DNA from: Geodermatophilus sp. DSM 45219
GTDB lineage: Bacteria > Actinomycetota > Actinomycetes > Mycobacteriales > Geodermatophilaceae
Length of the DNA stretch: 64,000 nt
Direction: 5' to 3'
Assembly: GCF_900104025.1 (NCBI RefSeq)
Contig: NZ_FNIQ01000003.1
Location: 124,001 to 188,000 of the forward strand
The notes under the pieces are model-generated. The model saw nothing but the letters and a program-made list of their open reading frames with translations. It was not told the DNA's origin and searched no databases. Below, piece after piece: positions 33,345 to 42,427 of the stretch; the first letter of the stretch is position 1; each line of letters begins with the position of its first letter. Both the position numbers and the translations under genes were made by a program.

Positions 33345-34004
33345 TCAGCCGAGGTCGCCGACCTCGACGACGACCCGGGCCGGGCCCTCGAGGGAGTACA
33401 CGCGGAACGGCGCCTCGCCCCTCGTCCCGACGAAGGCCACCGAGGTGCCCTCGTAGGTGGCGTCCCAGGCGACCTCGGTGACGCTCTGCGTGCCGTTCCC
33501 GGGCAGCGGGTCGGGCCCGGCCCACTCCTCCACGCCGGTCGCGTACGGGTAGCCGGCGCCGGTGAGCGTCACCTGCAGGACGGCGTCCCCCGCGACCTCG
33601 ACCGGGTCGCCCGAGCCCTGGGAGTACGCCTGGTCGACGTACTGGACGTCCCAGCCGGGGGTGCCGGTGCCGCCGACCTCGAACACGACGCGGTCGTAGC
33701 CGTCCTGCCGGCCGGTGCGCACCTCGGTCACGGTGACCAGCGCGTCGGCGGAGGCCTCCTGCGTGTCCGGCCGGGTGTCGCCGTCGAACGCCGGGACACC
33801 GGAGCCCCCCTCCTCGCCGTCCGGGCCGGCCTCCTCGCCGTCGGGGCTGGTCACGGCGGACTCGGCACCGGTCGACTCCGCCGCCGCCGCGGACGTCTCC
33901 CCGGCGCTCGCGGACGGCGCGGTGGCGGGGTCCGCGGTCCCGCAGCCGGCGAGCAGCACGGCGGCGAGCAGGAGCGGCGGGCAGGCGGTGGCACGGCGGA
34001 TCAC
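33345..34004 (-). CDS. AMIN-like lipoprotein
   Basis: 219 aa from GTG 34004. Lipobox LLAGC near residue 21; acidic Ser/Ala/Gly/Glu-rich linker; C-terminal beta domain with VTEVRTGRQDGYDRVVFEVGG, AYSQGSGDPVEV, EEWAGPDPL and FRVYSLEGPARVVVEVGDLG, as in actinobacterial AMIN-like-domain proteins. AMIN domains bind cell-wall or envelope components. Converges on repeat A. Confidence 0.75.
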   Translation of the reverse strand: MIRRATACPPLLLAAVLLAGCGTADPATAPSASAGETSAAAAESTGAESAVTSPDGEEAGPDGEEGGSGVPAFDGDTRPDTQEASADALVTVTEVRTGRQDGYDRVVFEVGGTGTPGWDVQYVDQAYSQGSGDPVEVAGDAVLQVTLTGAGYPYATGVEEWAGPDPLPGNGTQSVTEVAWDATYEGTSVAFVGTRGEAPFRVYSLEGPARVVVEVGDLG

Positions 34005-34103
34005 CTGCTGAGCGTGACAGTCCCCGACCCTTCCGTGAGCGACCCCGGGCCACGTGTCGCGCTCCCCGGCGGCCGGTCGTGGCAGGGGACACGGACCCCC
34101 GCG

Positions 34104-34132
34104 TCGGAGCGCACCGCGAGGCCATGTAGAGT
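34104..34132 (+). promoter_or_regulatory. Possible promoter of the tRNA cluster
   Basis: TAGAGT at 34127-34132 is a reasonable -10 and lies 24 nt before tRNA-Glu. The hexamer 17 nt upstream (TCGGAG at 34104-34109) is a poor -35. Confidence 0.35.
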
Positions 34133-34156
34133 TCTCGCTGCCCCCGGCGAACACGA

Positions 34157-34229
34157 GCCCCCATCGTCTAGCGGTCCAGGACGCCGCCCTTTCAAGGCGG
34201 TAGCACGGGTTCGAACCCCGTTGGGGGCA
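34157..34229 (+). tRNA. tRNA-Glu (anticodon UUC)
   Basis: 73 nt. Acceptor GCCCCCA/TGGGGGC with discriminator A; anticodon stem CCGCC/GGCGG with loop CTTTCAA; T-arm ACGGG-TTCGAAC-CCCGT. First of three tRNA genes on the plus strand. Confidence 0.95.
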
Positions 34230-34243
34230 CGGCACCACAGCAA

Positions 34244-34317
34244 GGCCCTGTAGCGCAGTTGGTTAGCGCGCCGCCCTGTCACGGCGGAGGTCGCGGGTTC
34301 GAGTCCCGTCAGGGTCG
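34244..34317 (+). tRNA. tRNA-Asp (anticodon GUC)
   Basis: 74 nt. Acceptor GGCCCTG/CAGGGTC (one G-U) with discriminator G; anticodon loop CTGTCAC; T-arm around TTCGAGT. 14 nt after tRNA-Glu, so probably one transcript. Confidence 0.95.
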
Positions 34318-34340
34318 CTCTCCGGTGGAGACACCGGGAG

Positions 34341-34414
34341 GGGCAGGTAGCTCAGTCGGTACGAGCGCTCGCCTGAAAAGCGAGAGGTCGGCGGTTCGAC
34401 CCCGCCCCTGCCCA
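34341..34414 (+). tRNA. tRNA-Phe (anticodon GAA)
   Basis: 74 nt. Acceptor GGGCAGG/CCTGCCC with discriminator A; anticodon stem CTCGC/GCGAG with loop CTGAAAA; T-arm GGCGG-TTCGACC-CCGCC. Third in the Glu-Asp-Phe cluster. Confidence 0.95.
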
Positions 34415-34461
34415 CACCATCCTCCGCAGGCCCCGCCACACCGGCCGGGCACACTGCCGCG

Positions 34462-34944
34462 GTGACCTCGCTGCCCGCCACGCTGCACACCGGCCGCGCG
34501 ACCGTCGGCCTGCGCCGCGCGACCGCCGACGACGTCCCCGCGCTGGTCGCCCTGCTCACCGACGACCCGCTCGGCCGCGACCGCGAGACCCCCGACCTGG
34601 CGCCTTACGAGCGGGCCTTCGCCGCGGTCGACGCCGACCCCGCCCAGCTGCTGCTCGCCGTCACCGACGGCCCGGACGTCGTCGGCACCGCCCAGCTCAC
34701 CGAGATCCCGGGCCTGTCCCGCGGGGGGACGACGCGGCTGCAGGTCGAGGCGGTCCGGGTGCGGGCGGACCTGCGCGGCGGCGGCATCGGTGCGGCCCTC
34801 CTCGGCTGGGCCGTCGACGAGGCCCGCCGGCGCGGCTGCGGTCTCGTGCAGCTAACCACCGACAGCCGCCGCCCCGGGGCCCACCGCTTCTACGAGCGGC
34901 TGGGGTTCACCGCCTCGCACGTCGGCTTCAAGCACCAGCTGTGA
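34462..34944 (+). CDS. GNAT family N-acetyltransferase
   Basis: 160 aa from GTG 34462. The acetyl-CoA site is VRVRADLRGGGIGAALLGWAV, and the fold closes with AHRFYERLGFTASHVGFKHQL. Acceptor unknown. Starts 47 nt after tRNA-Phe and ends next to a converging gene. Confidence 0.85.
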   Translation: MTSLPATLHTGRATVGLRRATADDVPALVALLTDDPLGRDRETPDLAPYERAFAAVDADPAQLLLAVTDGPDVVGTAQLTEIPGLSRGGTTRLQVEAVRVRADLRGGGIGAALLGWAVDEARRRGCGLVQLTTDSRRPGAHRFYERLGFTASHVGFKHQL

Positions 34945-34945
34945 G

Positions 34946-35944
34946 TCACCGCGTCCGGTCGGCGACCACCTGGGCGTAGACCTGCGCGTGCACGGCCCGG
35001 ACGGCGGCGCGCTGCTCGGTGCGCCAGGCCCGGTCGGCGGGCCGGGGAGCCGGCCGGGTGAGCGCCGCGGCGACCGCGGCATCGAGGGAGACCGGGTCCA
35101 GCCCGCGCTCTTCGTCGTTGTCGTAGGTGACGACGTCGGACCACTGGTGGGCGAACCAACCGCAGCTGGGCGCGACCACCCGGGTGCCGACGTCGCGGCA
35201 GACCTCCAGCTCCGCCGAGTGGGTGCCGTTGCACTCGGGCAGGACGACGGCGTGCAGCTCCTGCAGCTGCGCCGTCCACGAGTCCGCCTTGCGCGGCCGG
35301 TACTCGAGGCTGTCCCCGGCGGCGAAGACCGGGGGCGCCTCCACCCCGTCGTCCAGGAAGACCCGCAGCCGGCCTCCGCCGTTGACCGCACCGGACAGCG
35401 CCGCCCGGACCAGCATCGCCGGGTCGGGCAACGCGGCGCACGGCGCGCGAAGCGGGAGGCCGACCAGGCCGCGCTCGGCCCCGAGCCCGGGCACCGGCTC
35501 GGCGATCGAGGGGTGCGCGACGACGATCGCCGTCCGCCCGAACCGCGCGGCGATCTCGTCGGCCGCCCCCGGGGTCAGCGTGAGCACCACCTCGGCGGTC
35601 GCCAGCAGCGCCTCCAGGTGCGCGTCGTGCCGGCGCCGGGTGGACTGCCGCGGGTCGCGCAGCTGGTGCACCGTCAGGACCAGGGGGACGCCGGTCCGCC
35701 GCAGCGTCTCCGTCCAGCTGACCACCTCGTCCTCGGGCAGGTGCCCGTAGCCGTCGTGCAGGTGGACGACGTCCACCCCGCCGGCGTGCGCGGCCAGGTA
35801 ACCGGGGTCGAGCCAGGGGCTGGGTCCGGTCCCCGGGCCGACGGCCACCACGTCCTCGGGCAGCACGGCGTCGACGTAGGGATCGGCGTACGGCACCGTC
35901 ACCACCCGGATCCCGGGGGTTGCGGGAGGGTCGGCAGGGTCCAC
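34946..35944 (-). CDS. Glycosyltransferase family 1/4-like protein
   Basis: 332 aa. N-terminal half VVHLHDGYGHLPEDEVVSW and VLTVHQLRDPR with TLTPGAADEIAARFG match GT-B glycosyltransferases (DLVHxHdg, VxTxHd). The donor half has VVLPECNGTHSAELEVCRDVGTRVVAP, which stands in place of the usual E-x7-E region. Shorter than many family members; donor unknown. Single gene with a 160-nt spacer upstream. Confidence 0.65.
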   Translation of the reverse strand: MDPADPPATPGIRVVTVPYADPYVDAVLPEDVVAVGPGTGPSPWLDPGYLAAHAGGVDVVHLHDGYGHLPEDEVVSWTETLRRTGVPLVLTVHQLRDPRQSTRRRHDAHLEALLATAEVVLTLTPGAADEIAARFGRTAIVVAHPSIAEPVPGLGAERGLVGLPLRAPCAALPDPAMLVRAALSGAVNGGGRLRVFLDDGVEAPPVFAAGDSLEYRPRKADSWTAQLQELHAVVLPECNGTHSAELEVCRDVGTRVVAPSCGWFAHQWSDVVTYDNDEERGLDPVSLDAAVAAALTRPAPRPADRAWRTEQRAAVRAVHAQVYAQVVADRTR

Positions 35945-36103
35945 GTGCGACTACTCCTCCTGCGGCCGCGCGCTGCGACGGGCAGGGCGGATCTCCGATC
36001 GGAACTGACTCGTGCCGGTGGTGTTACCCGACGGCTCCCCGTCCAATCCGCCACGGTGACCGTTCGTGCGCGAGTCCACCCTCGGAGTGACCCGCCGCGC
36101 AAC

Positions 36104-36793
36104 TCAGCCGCGGCCGCGCGCCTCCTGCGCAGCCGCGTAGGCCGGCGCCCGGAACCGCGCCATCGGCCCGTCGGGCACCAGGCCGGGTGGTGGGTGCCGG
36201 ACGGCGTCGAAGTGCAGGTCGGGGTCACCGTCGGGCAGCGGGCCGAGCAGCCGGAGCCGGGCGAACGGGCGCCACTCCCCTGCCCCCGGCGCCGCGGCGA
36301 GGGTGAAGCCGAGCCGGCCGGCCCGGGCGGCGTCGGCCACCGGCCCGGGCTCGGCGACCACCGGCCGCGCGCCGGGCCCGGCCGTCGCCGCCAGGAGCAC
36401 CGGTCCCGCCGCCGAGCGGTAACCCATGATCGAGGAGTAGGGGCCGGTCGCGTCCCGCCGCGGCACCGGCACCCGGCGGGTCAGCCGGCCCAGGCCCGCG
36501 GTCGAGAGCAGCAGGTCCACCGGCCCGTCCGGCCCGGGCACGCGGACGGCGAGGCCCAGCACGTCCGGGAGGGGCGCGGGCAGCCCGGCCCCCCGGGAGA
36601 GCCGCACGGTCGCCGGCTGCTCGCCGGGACCCGCCGGCCACGGCACGTCCACCCCGGCCGGGCCGCCGGTGCGCTCGAGCACCGCGTCGAGGACCACGCC
36701 CCGGGGGTGCATCGGCTTGCCGTGGCGCCACCGGGCCAGCGCCCCGAGCGGGGCGGCGACGGCACGTCCGGCCGTCCGGAACGGGTCGGGCAC
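36104..36793 (-). CDS. Catalase-superfamily-like protein, short form
   Basis: 229 aa from GTG 36793. KPMHPRGVVLDAVLERTG resembles the distal-His segment of heme catalases (HxKG), and VRLSRGAGLPAPLPDVLGLAVRV resembles VRFSxxxGxP. A proximal heme Tyr region was not seen and the protein is less than half the catalase length, so heme binding is doubtful. Such short relatives are often labelled phosphodiesterase by automatic pipelines without support. Function unknown. Confidence 0.5.
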   Translation of the reverse strand: MPDPFRTAGRAVAAPLGALARWRHGKPMHPRGVVLDAVLERTGGPAGVDVPWPAGPGEQPATVRLSRGAGLPAPLPDVLGLAVRVPGPDGPVDLLLSTAGLGRLTRRVPVPRRDATGPYSSIMGYRSAAGPVLLAATAGPGARPVVAEPGPVADAARAGRLGFTLAAAPGAGEWRPFARLRLLGPLPDGDPDLHFDAVRHPPPGLVPDGPMARFRAPAYAAAQEARGRG

Positions 36794-36979
36794 GGTGTCC
36801 TCCTGTCGACGGGTGCCGGCCCCATACCCCGCACGAGCGGTCCGCGTCCAGCTGTGGTGATCCGCCCGTGACGGGAGGGACGCCTGTGTCCAGATCAGCA
36901 GAACCTGGTCAACCGAGGGCGGATCCTCGGTGCACTTCCGCCAGGTGACACGGAGCGGCCCTCTGCCTACCGTCGGTAC

Positions 36980-37174
36980 ATGCTCGCGACGTTGATGGTG
37001 ATCGCCGGTGTCCTCGTCGGGCTCGTGGGTCTGCTCGCGCTGATCGTCGCCCTCAGCGCCCGCCCGGCCACCCGGCCGCACAACGCGTGGGTCGCCGACA
37101 CCGGCCGCCGTCACCCCGACGCCTGGGCCGCGCCGGTGAACCCGTCGACCACGGAGCTGCCGACCGCCCGCTGA
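36980..37174 (+). CDS. Small membrane protein, 64 aa
   Basis: One N-terminal helix (LATLMVIAGVLVGLVGLLALIVAL, residues 2-25), then a hydrophilic tail with HNAWVADTGRRHPDAW. No family recognised. Coding is suggested by composition only; there is no ribosome site of note. Confidence 0.5.
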   Translation: MLATLMVIAGVLVGLVGLLALIVALSARPATRPHNAWVADTGRRHPDAWAAPVNPSTTELPTAR

Positions 37175-37334
37175 GCCCCCTGAGCCGCCGTCCCGGCGGC
37201 TGCGCACGGCGCGCCGCCGCGACGCGCCGTCGACCGCGCCGGTCCGGGTGTCGGCAACCGCCGTCGTGCGCGATCCTCGCTGCACGGCGTAGTGCTCCCC
37301 CGCACGCCGTGGGCTCGAGCGCGGCGAGGACGGC

Positions 37335-39374
37335 ATGGCGCGGTCGCAGAGGTCAGGTCTCCCCTCCCCCCGGCTGCGCGCGCTGGGCCGCCTGGTGCTG
37401 GTCCTCCCGCTCACCGGCGCGCTGCTCGCCGCGCTGCTGGTCCCCTGGGTGGTCGGGCCGGGACTGGCCGCCAGCTCCACGGCCTCGCTGCTCGCCCCGT
37501 TGCCGGTCGAGCTGACCGACGCCACACCGCCGGGCAACACCGTCGTCCTGGCCTCGGACGGGTCGGTGATCACCTACTTCTACCGGAACAACCGCACGCC
37601 CGTGGGCGCGGACCGGATCGCCGACGTCATGGAGCAGGCGCTGGTCGACATCGAGGACGAGCGCTTCCACGAGCACAACGGGATCGACGTGCAGGGCACG
37701 CTGCGGGCGCTGGTCCGCAACGTCACCTCCGGTGGCGTCGAGGAGGGCGGCTCGACGATCACCCAGCAGCTGGTGAAGCAGACCCTGCTGCAGACGGCGG
37801 TCACCCCCGAGGAGCGGCAGGCCGCCACCGAGCAGACCGTCGGGCGAAAGCTCCGCGAGGCCCGGCTGGCCCTGGCGCTGGAGGAGACCTATCCCAAGGA
37901 GGAGATCCTCACCCGGTACCTGAACACCGTGTACTTCGGCGAGGGCGCCTACGGCGTCCAGGCCGCGGCGCAGGCCTACTTCGGCGTCGACGCCGCCGAC
38001 CTCACCCTCCCGCAGGCGGCGATGCTGGCCGGCCTGGTGCAGACACCGACCTCCGACAGCCCGCTGGCCGACCCCGAGCGGGCACGGGAACGGCGCAACG
38101 TGGTGCTCGAGCGGATGCACGCCCAGGGGCACGTCAGCGACGCGGAGCTGGCCGAGGTCGCAGCAGGGCCGGTCGAGGTCGCCCCGGCGCCGGCCCCGCC
38201 CAACGGCTGCGTCGGCGCGGCGCTCGGCGGCTTCTTCTGCGACTTCCTGCAGCAGCACCTCACCGGTGCGCTCGGGATGACGCAGGAGCAGCTCGAGGAC
38301 GGCGGCCTGACCATCCGGACGACGATGCGCGCGGACCTGCAGCGCTCCGCGGACGCCGCGGTGGTGGCCACCCAGCCGATGGGCGACCCGGTCGCGGCGA
38401 TGTTCACCGCGGTCGAGCCGGGTACCGGGGACGTGCTGGCGATGAGCGCCAACCGGGTGTTCGGCTTCGACGCCGGCGACCCGGCGCAGTCGTCGGTCAA
38501 CCTCAACGTGGTCGCCAGCAAGGGCTCCGGCTCCACGTACAAGGTCTTCGTCGCCACCGCGGCCCTGGAGCAGGGCTTCCCGCCCACGCACACGATCACC
38601 ACGAGCGACCCCTACACCTCGCGCGTGTACCGCAACGGCCTCGACCCCTACACGGTCAGCAACGTCGGGGACGGCGGGTTCCCGCCGACGCTGAGCATGC
38701 ACGAGGCGCTGGTCCGGTCCTCGAACACCTACTTCGTGGCCCTGGAGGACGACCTGGGCAGCGTGGAGGGGCCGGTGCGGGTGGCGCAGCGGCTGGGCCT
38801 GACCTCGCTCGACCCGGTGGCCGACCAGGTGATCGCCCAGAACCGCGGCTCCTTCACCCTCGGTCCGGAGGCGACGAGCCCGCTCGCCCTGGCCAGTGCC
38901 TACTCCACGCTCGCCGCCAACGGCACCCGGTGCACGCCGATCCCGGTCGTGGAGGTCCTCGGCCGCGACGGGCGGCCGCTGACCCGCGAGGACGGCAGCC
39001 CGCTGGGCACCGGCGCCTCCTGCACGCCGGAGGTCGTGTCGCCGCAGATCGCCACGACGGTCAACCAGATGATGGTCGGCGGCTCGTCGCTGCCGTACGG
39101 CACGGGCCGGCGGGCCGCGATCCCCGGCCACCAGATCGCCACCAAGACCGGCACCGCGCAGGACCGCGCGTCGGTGTCCTTCGTCGGGTCGACCCCGCGA
39201 TACACCGCCAGCGTCATGCTGTTCAACCCCACGGCCAACGTGGACGTCGGCGGGTTCGGCGGCAGCCGCGGCGGCCAGATCTGGCACGACGCCTTCCTGC
39301 CGGTGCTGTCGGCCGAGGCACCGGTGTTCTTCCCGCCACCGGGCATCCCGCTCCCGCCGCTGCCCGGCGGGTGA
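37335..39374 (+). CDS. Class A penicillin-binding protein (transglycosylase-transpeptidase)
   Basis: 679 aa. One membrane anchor near residues 20-45; GT51 transglycosylase with EDERFHEHNGID and GGSTITQQLVKQ (residues about 110-150); transpeptidase with SGSTYK as the SxxK Ser motif (the family usually has PGSTxK), SSNTYF (SxN) and KTGTAQD (KTG). It polymerises and cross-links peptidoglycan. The C-terminus is Pro-rich (PPPGIPLPPLPGG). Ends 3 nt before the converging GMC gene. Confidence 0.93.
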   Translation: MARSQRSGLPSPRLRALGRLVLVLPLTGALLAALLVPWVVGPGLAASSTASLLAPLPVELTDATPPGNTVVLASDGSVITYFYRNNRTPVGADRIADVMEQALVDIEDERFHEHNGIDVQGTLRALVRNVTSGGVEEGGSTITQQLVKQTLLQTAVTPEERQAATEQTVGRKLREARLALALEETYPKEEILTRYLNTVYFGEGAYGVQAAAQAYFGVDAADLTLPQAAMLAGLVQTPTSDSPLADPERARERRNVVLERMHAQGHVSDAELAEVAAGPVEVAPAPAPPNGCVGAALGGFFCDFLQQHLTGALGMTQEQLEDGGLTIRTTMRADLQRSADAAVVATQPMGDPVAAMFTAVEPGTGDVLAMSANRVFGFDAGDPAQSSVNLNVVASKGSGSTYKVFVATAALEQGFPPTHTITTSDPYTSRVYRNGLDPYTVSNVGDGGFPPTLSMHEALVRSSNTYFVALEDDLGSVEGPVRVAQRLGLTSLDPVADQVIAQNRGSFTLGPEATSPLALASAYSTLAANGTRCTPIPVVEVLGRDGRPLTREDGSPLGTGASCTPEVVSPQIATTVNQMMVGGSSLPYGTGRRAAIPGHQIATKTGTAQDRASVSFVGSTPRYTASVMLFNPTANVDVGGFGGSRGGQIWHDAFLPVLSAEAPVFFPPPGIPLPPLPGG

Positions 39375-39377
39375 GGG

Positions 39378-40979
39378 TCAGCCGCCGGTCATGAGCTCCG
39401 CGGCGCGCTCGCCGATCGCCACCGCGGTCGCCGCCGGCCCGCGCGAGGTCACCGTGGGCATCACCGAGGTGTCGACGACGCGCAGCCCCTCCACCCCGCG
39501 GACCCGCAGGTGCTGGTCGACCACCGCGCCGGGGTCGGAGGCCGGGCCCATCCGCGCCGTCCCGGCCAGGTGGACGGCGGTGGCCAGGTGCTGGCGGACC
39601 CAGCGGTCCAGCTCCCGGTCCGACGCCAGGACGTCGTCGGGCAGGCCGGTGCGCCCGGCGACCAGCGGGGCCAGGGCCGCCGTCCGCAGCAGCTCGGCCG
39701 CCAGCCGCACGCCCTGCCGCATGCGCCGCCGGTCGGAGTCGGTGGACAGGTAGCGGTACTCCAGCCGCGGCTGCACCAGCGGGTCGGTGCTGGTCAGGGT
39801 CAGCCGCCCGCGGCTGTCCTCCCGCTGCAGCCCGACGCCGAGGAACAGGTCGTCGCGGCGCCGCGCGGTGTCGAGCAGCCGGTGCAGCGAGGCGCCGCGC
39901 AACGCCCGCAGCGTGGCAGCCGGCCGGCGCAGCACCCGCGCGACGCCCACCGACGTCCGGGGCACCACCACCCGGCTGAACGGCTTGAGCCAGGGCAGCA
40001 CCTCGAGGTCGTCGGGGGTGTTGAGGACCCCGGACAGCGGGTGCAGGTCGCGCGGCATCGGCAGCCGGCGGGCCGGGCGCCAGGTGACGTAGACGTCGGG
40101 GTGGTCGGTGCAGTCCGCGCCCACCCCGGGGACGTCGGCCACCACGTCGACGCCCAGGGCGCGCAGGTCGTCGGCCGGGCCGATGCCCGAGAGCAGCAGC
40201 AGCTGCGGCGAGCCCACCGCCCCCGCGGCGAGCACCACCTCGGCGGCCCGCACCACGCCGTCCGCCGTCTCCACGCCCACCGCCCGGCCGCCCTCGACCA
40301 CCACCCGGCGCACGTGCACGCCCCCGCGCACGGTCAGCCCGGGGTGCCCGCGGCGCGGCGCGAGGTAGGCCATCGCGGTGTTGACCCGCACGCCGTCGGC
40401 GACGTTGAGCGGCACCGGCCCCCAGCCGGGCGGGCCGTCGGCGTTCTTGTCCGGCTCGGCGGGGGCGCCCAGCTCCGCGGCGGCCGCGCCGAGCGCCTCG
40501 GCCAGCGGGTGGTCGCCGTCCGGCCGCCGCACCGGCACCGGGCCCGACGCCCCGTGGCCGGGCCGGTCCCCGTACTCGCGGTCGGCCTCCAGCCGGACGA
40601 ACGAGGGCAGCAGCGCGTCGGCCGACCACAGGTCGTTGCCGAGCGCCGCCCAGCCGTCGAGGTCGGCGCGGGTGCCGCGGACGAAGTAGCCGCCGTTGAG
40701 CGCGCTGGAGCCGCCGGCCACCCGCCCGCGCGGGACCGGGAAGGTCACCTCGTCGGTGAGCTCGCCGGTGAGGTCCCAGTTCGCCGGGTGCCCGGGGACA
40801 GCGGCGGCCATCCGCGCGGCGTCGCGCAGGTCGGCGGGGAACTCCGCGTGGTCCGCGCCGGCCTCCAGCACCAGCACCCGCCGTCCGGCGTCGGCCAGCC
40901 GCGCGGCCAGCGGGGCACCGGACGTGCCGGCCCCCACCACGACGACGTCCCACTCGGCTGCCCTTCGGCCCGACTCCAC
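39378..40979 (-). CDS. GMC-family FAD oxidoreductase
   Basis: 533 aa from GTG 40979. FAD motif VVVVGAGTSGAPLAARLADAGRRVLVLEAG; GMC signature RGRVAGGSSALNGGYFVRG; C-terminal AVHLAGTARMGP and VEGLRVVDTSVMPTVTSRGP holding the active-site His. It oxidises an alcohol or sugar with FAD; the layout resembles choline dehydrogenase and mycofactocin-linked MftG. No mycofactocin genes are present in the window. It is separated by 143 nt of repetitive DNA from the AMP-ligase gene upstream. Confidence 0.88.
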   Translation of the reverse strand: MESGRRAAEWDVVVVGAGTSGAPLAARLADAGRRVLVLEAGADHAEFPADLRDAARMAAAVPGHPANWDLTGELTDEVTFPVPRGRVAGGSSALNGGYFVRGTRADLDGWAALGNDLWSADALLPSFVRLEADREYGDRPGHGASGPVPVRRPDGDHPLAEALGAAAAELGAPAEPDKNADGPPGWGPVPLNVADGVRVNTAMAYLAPRRGHPGLTVRGGVHVRRVVVEGGRAVGVETADGVVRAAEVVLAAGAVGSPQLLLLSGIGPADDLRALGVDVVADVPGVGADCTDHPDVYVTWRPARRLPMPRDLHPLSGVLNTPDDLEVLPWLKPFSRVVVPRTSVGVARVLRRPAATLRALRGASLHRLLDTARRRDDLFLGVGLQREDSRGRLTLTSTDPLVQPRLEYRYLSTDSDRRRMRQGVRLAAELLRTAALAPLVAGRTGLPDDVLASDRELDRWVRQHLATAVHLAGTARMGPASDPGAVVDQHLRVRGVEGLRVVDTSVMPTVTSRGPAATAVAIGERAAELMTGG

Positions 40980-41048
40980 GCCTCGATCCACTCCTCGCTC
41001 GACACCCCCAGTCGCCTCCGCGCTCGCTCCGCTCCTCGCTCGCTGGCG

Positions 41049-41100
41049 CTCGCTGCGATGCTCACTCGCTGTCGGCTCCGGGCATCTCGCTGCGATGCTC
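41049..41100. repeat. Short direct repeat in a CTCGCT-rich spacer
   Basis: CTCGCTGCGATGCTC occurs at 41049-41063 and 41086-41100, 37 nt apart, inside a spacer (40980-41122) full of CTCGCT and GCTCG words. It may be a low-complexity relic or a regulator array. Confidence 0.4.
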
Positions 41101-41122
41101 CCTCGGCTGTCGTCGGGCGTGC

Positions 41123-42427
41123 TCACAGCCCGAGGACCCCCGGCAGGTCCAGCCGGCGCACCTTGCCGGTCGAGGTCCGCGGCAGCTCGCCGACCGGGTG
41201 CAGGCTCTTGGGCCGCTTGGCCGGGGCCAGCCGCTCGCGGGCCCAGCCGGCGAGGTCGGCCGGGTCGGCGTCCCCCACGTACGCGGCGACCACCCGCTGT
41301 CCCCACTGCTCGTCGGGCACGCCGACGACCGCGCTCTCCACGACGCCGGGGTGGGCGTCGAGCACCGCCTCGACCTCGGCCGGGTAGACGTTCACCCCGC
41401 CGGAGATGACCAGGTCCTCGCGGCGGCCGTCGAGCCAGACGGTGCCGTCGTCGTCCACCCGGCCCAGGTCGCCGACCGTCACCCGGTCCCCGCGCCAGGC
41501 CGCCGCGGTCTTCTCCGGCGCCCGCCAGTACGCGAAGCGCGCCCACCGCGGCACCGCGCACCACAGCTGGCCGCGCTCGTCGGTCTCCAGCCGCCGTCCC
41601 GGCCGGGCGCGGCCCACGCTGCCGGGGTGCGCCAGCCAGTCCTCCGGCGAGCACACGGTGAACTGCGCCTCGGTGGAGCCGTAGAACTCCCACACGCTGC
41701 CCCCGGGCGCCGCGGCCAGCACCGCCCGCTTGAGCGGCTCCGGGCAGGGCGCGCCGGCGTGCACCAGCCGGCGGAACGACGACCAGTCGGTGCTGCCGTG
41801 GGCCAGGAGACGCTGCAGGTGGGTGGGCACGCAGAAGGTGGTCGTCGGGCGCAGCGTGCCGATCGCCTCCGCGGCGCGGGCGACGTCGAAGGGTCCCGGC
41901 AGCAGCACCTCGCCGCCGGCCAGCAGCGTGTGGACGGCGAACCGCAGCGGCGCGGAGTGGTGCAGCGGGGAGAGCACCAGGTGCCGGTCGTCCGGGCCGA
42001 AGCCCCACAGCCCGATCTCCTCCGCGGCCAGCGCCCGGGCGTCGTCCCCGGCCAGCACCCCGGACCACACACCCTTGCGGCGGCCGGTCGTGCCGGAGGT
42101 GTAGTGCATCGGCCGGGCCAGCGGGACGTCGGCCAGCTCCACCTCGCCGTCCGCGGTGAGCAGCCGGGCGGGGTCGTCGCCGGCGTCCAGCCCCGGGTCG
42201 GCGTCCTCGGCGAGCGCGGCGCGCTCGGCCGCGGGCAGCGCGGGGTCGAGCACCACCGGGACGACGCCGGTGCGCAGCGCACCCAGCACGACGGCCAGCA
42301 GGGCCGGGGAGGCCGTGGCCGAGACCAGCAGCCGGTCGCCCGGGCCGAGCCCCGCCGCCCGCAGCGCCGCCGCGGCGCGCCGCTGGTCGCGCTCGCTGTC
42401 CCCCGCCCGGACGACGGCGACGCTCAC
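41123..42427 (-). CDS. AMP-dependent synthetase/acyl-CoA ligase, short
   Basis: 434 aa from GTG 42427. ATP-site YTSGTTGRRKGV, GSTEAQF, WLDGRREDLVISGGVNVYPAEVE and the C-terminal Lys region RTSTGKVRR are in order. It is about 80-100 residues shorter than usual acyl-CoA ligases at the N-terminus. It activates a carboxylate as adenylate, then probably makes a CoA thioester. GTGA overlap with the MBL-fold gene upstream makes them coupled. Confidence 0.85.
   Translation of the reverse strand: MSVAVVRAGDSERDQRRAAAALRAAGLGPGDRLLVSATASPALLAVVLGALRTGVVPVVLDPALPAAERAALAEDADPGLDAGDDPARLLTADGEVELADVPLARPMHYTSGTTGRRKGVWSGVLAGDDARALAAEEIGLWGFGPDDRHLVLSPLHHSAPLRFAVHTLLAGGEVLLPGPFDVARAAEAIGTLRPTTTFCVPTHLQRLLAHGSTDWSSFRRLVHAGAPCPEPLKRAVLAAAPGGSVWEFYGSTEAQFTVCSPEDWLAHPGSVGRARPGRRLETDERGQLWCAVPRWARFAYWRAPEKTAAAWRGDRVTVGDLGRVDDDGTVWLDGRREDLVISGGVNVYPAEVEAVLDAHPGVVESAVVGVPDEQWGQRVVAAYVGDADPADLAGWARERLAPAKRPKSLHPVGELPRTSTGKVRRLDLPGVLGL

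Noticed and set aside
34157..34414. tRNA cluster as phage or island attachment site
   Set aside because: No integrase, repeats of tRNA 3' ends or phage genes nearby.
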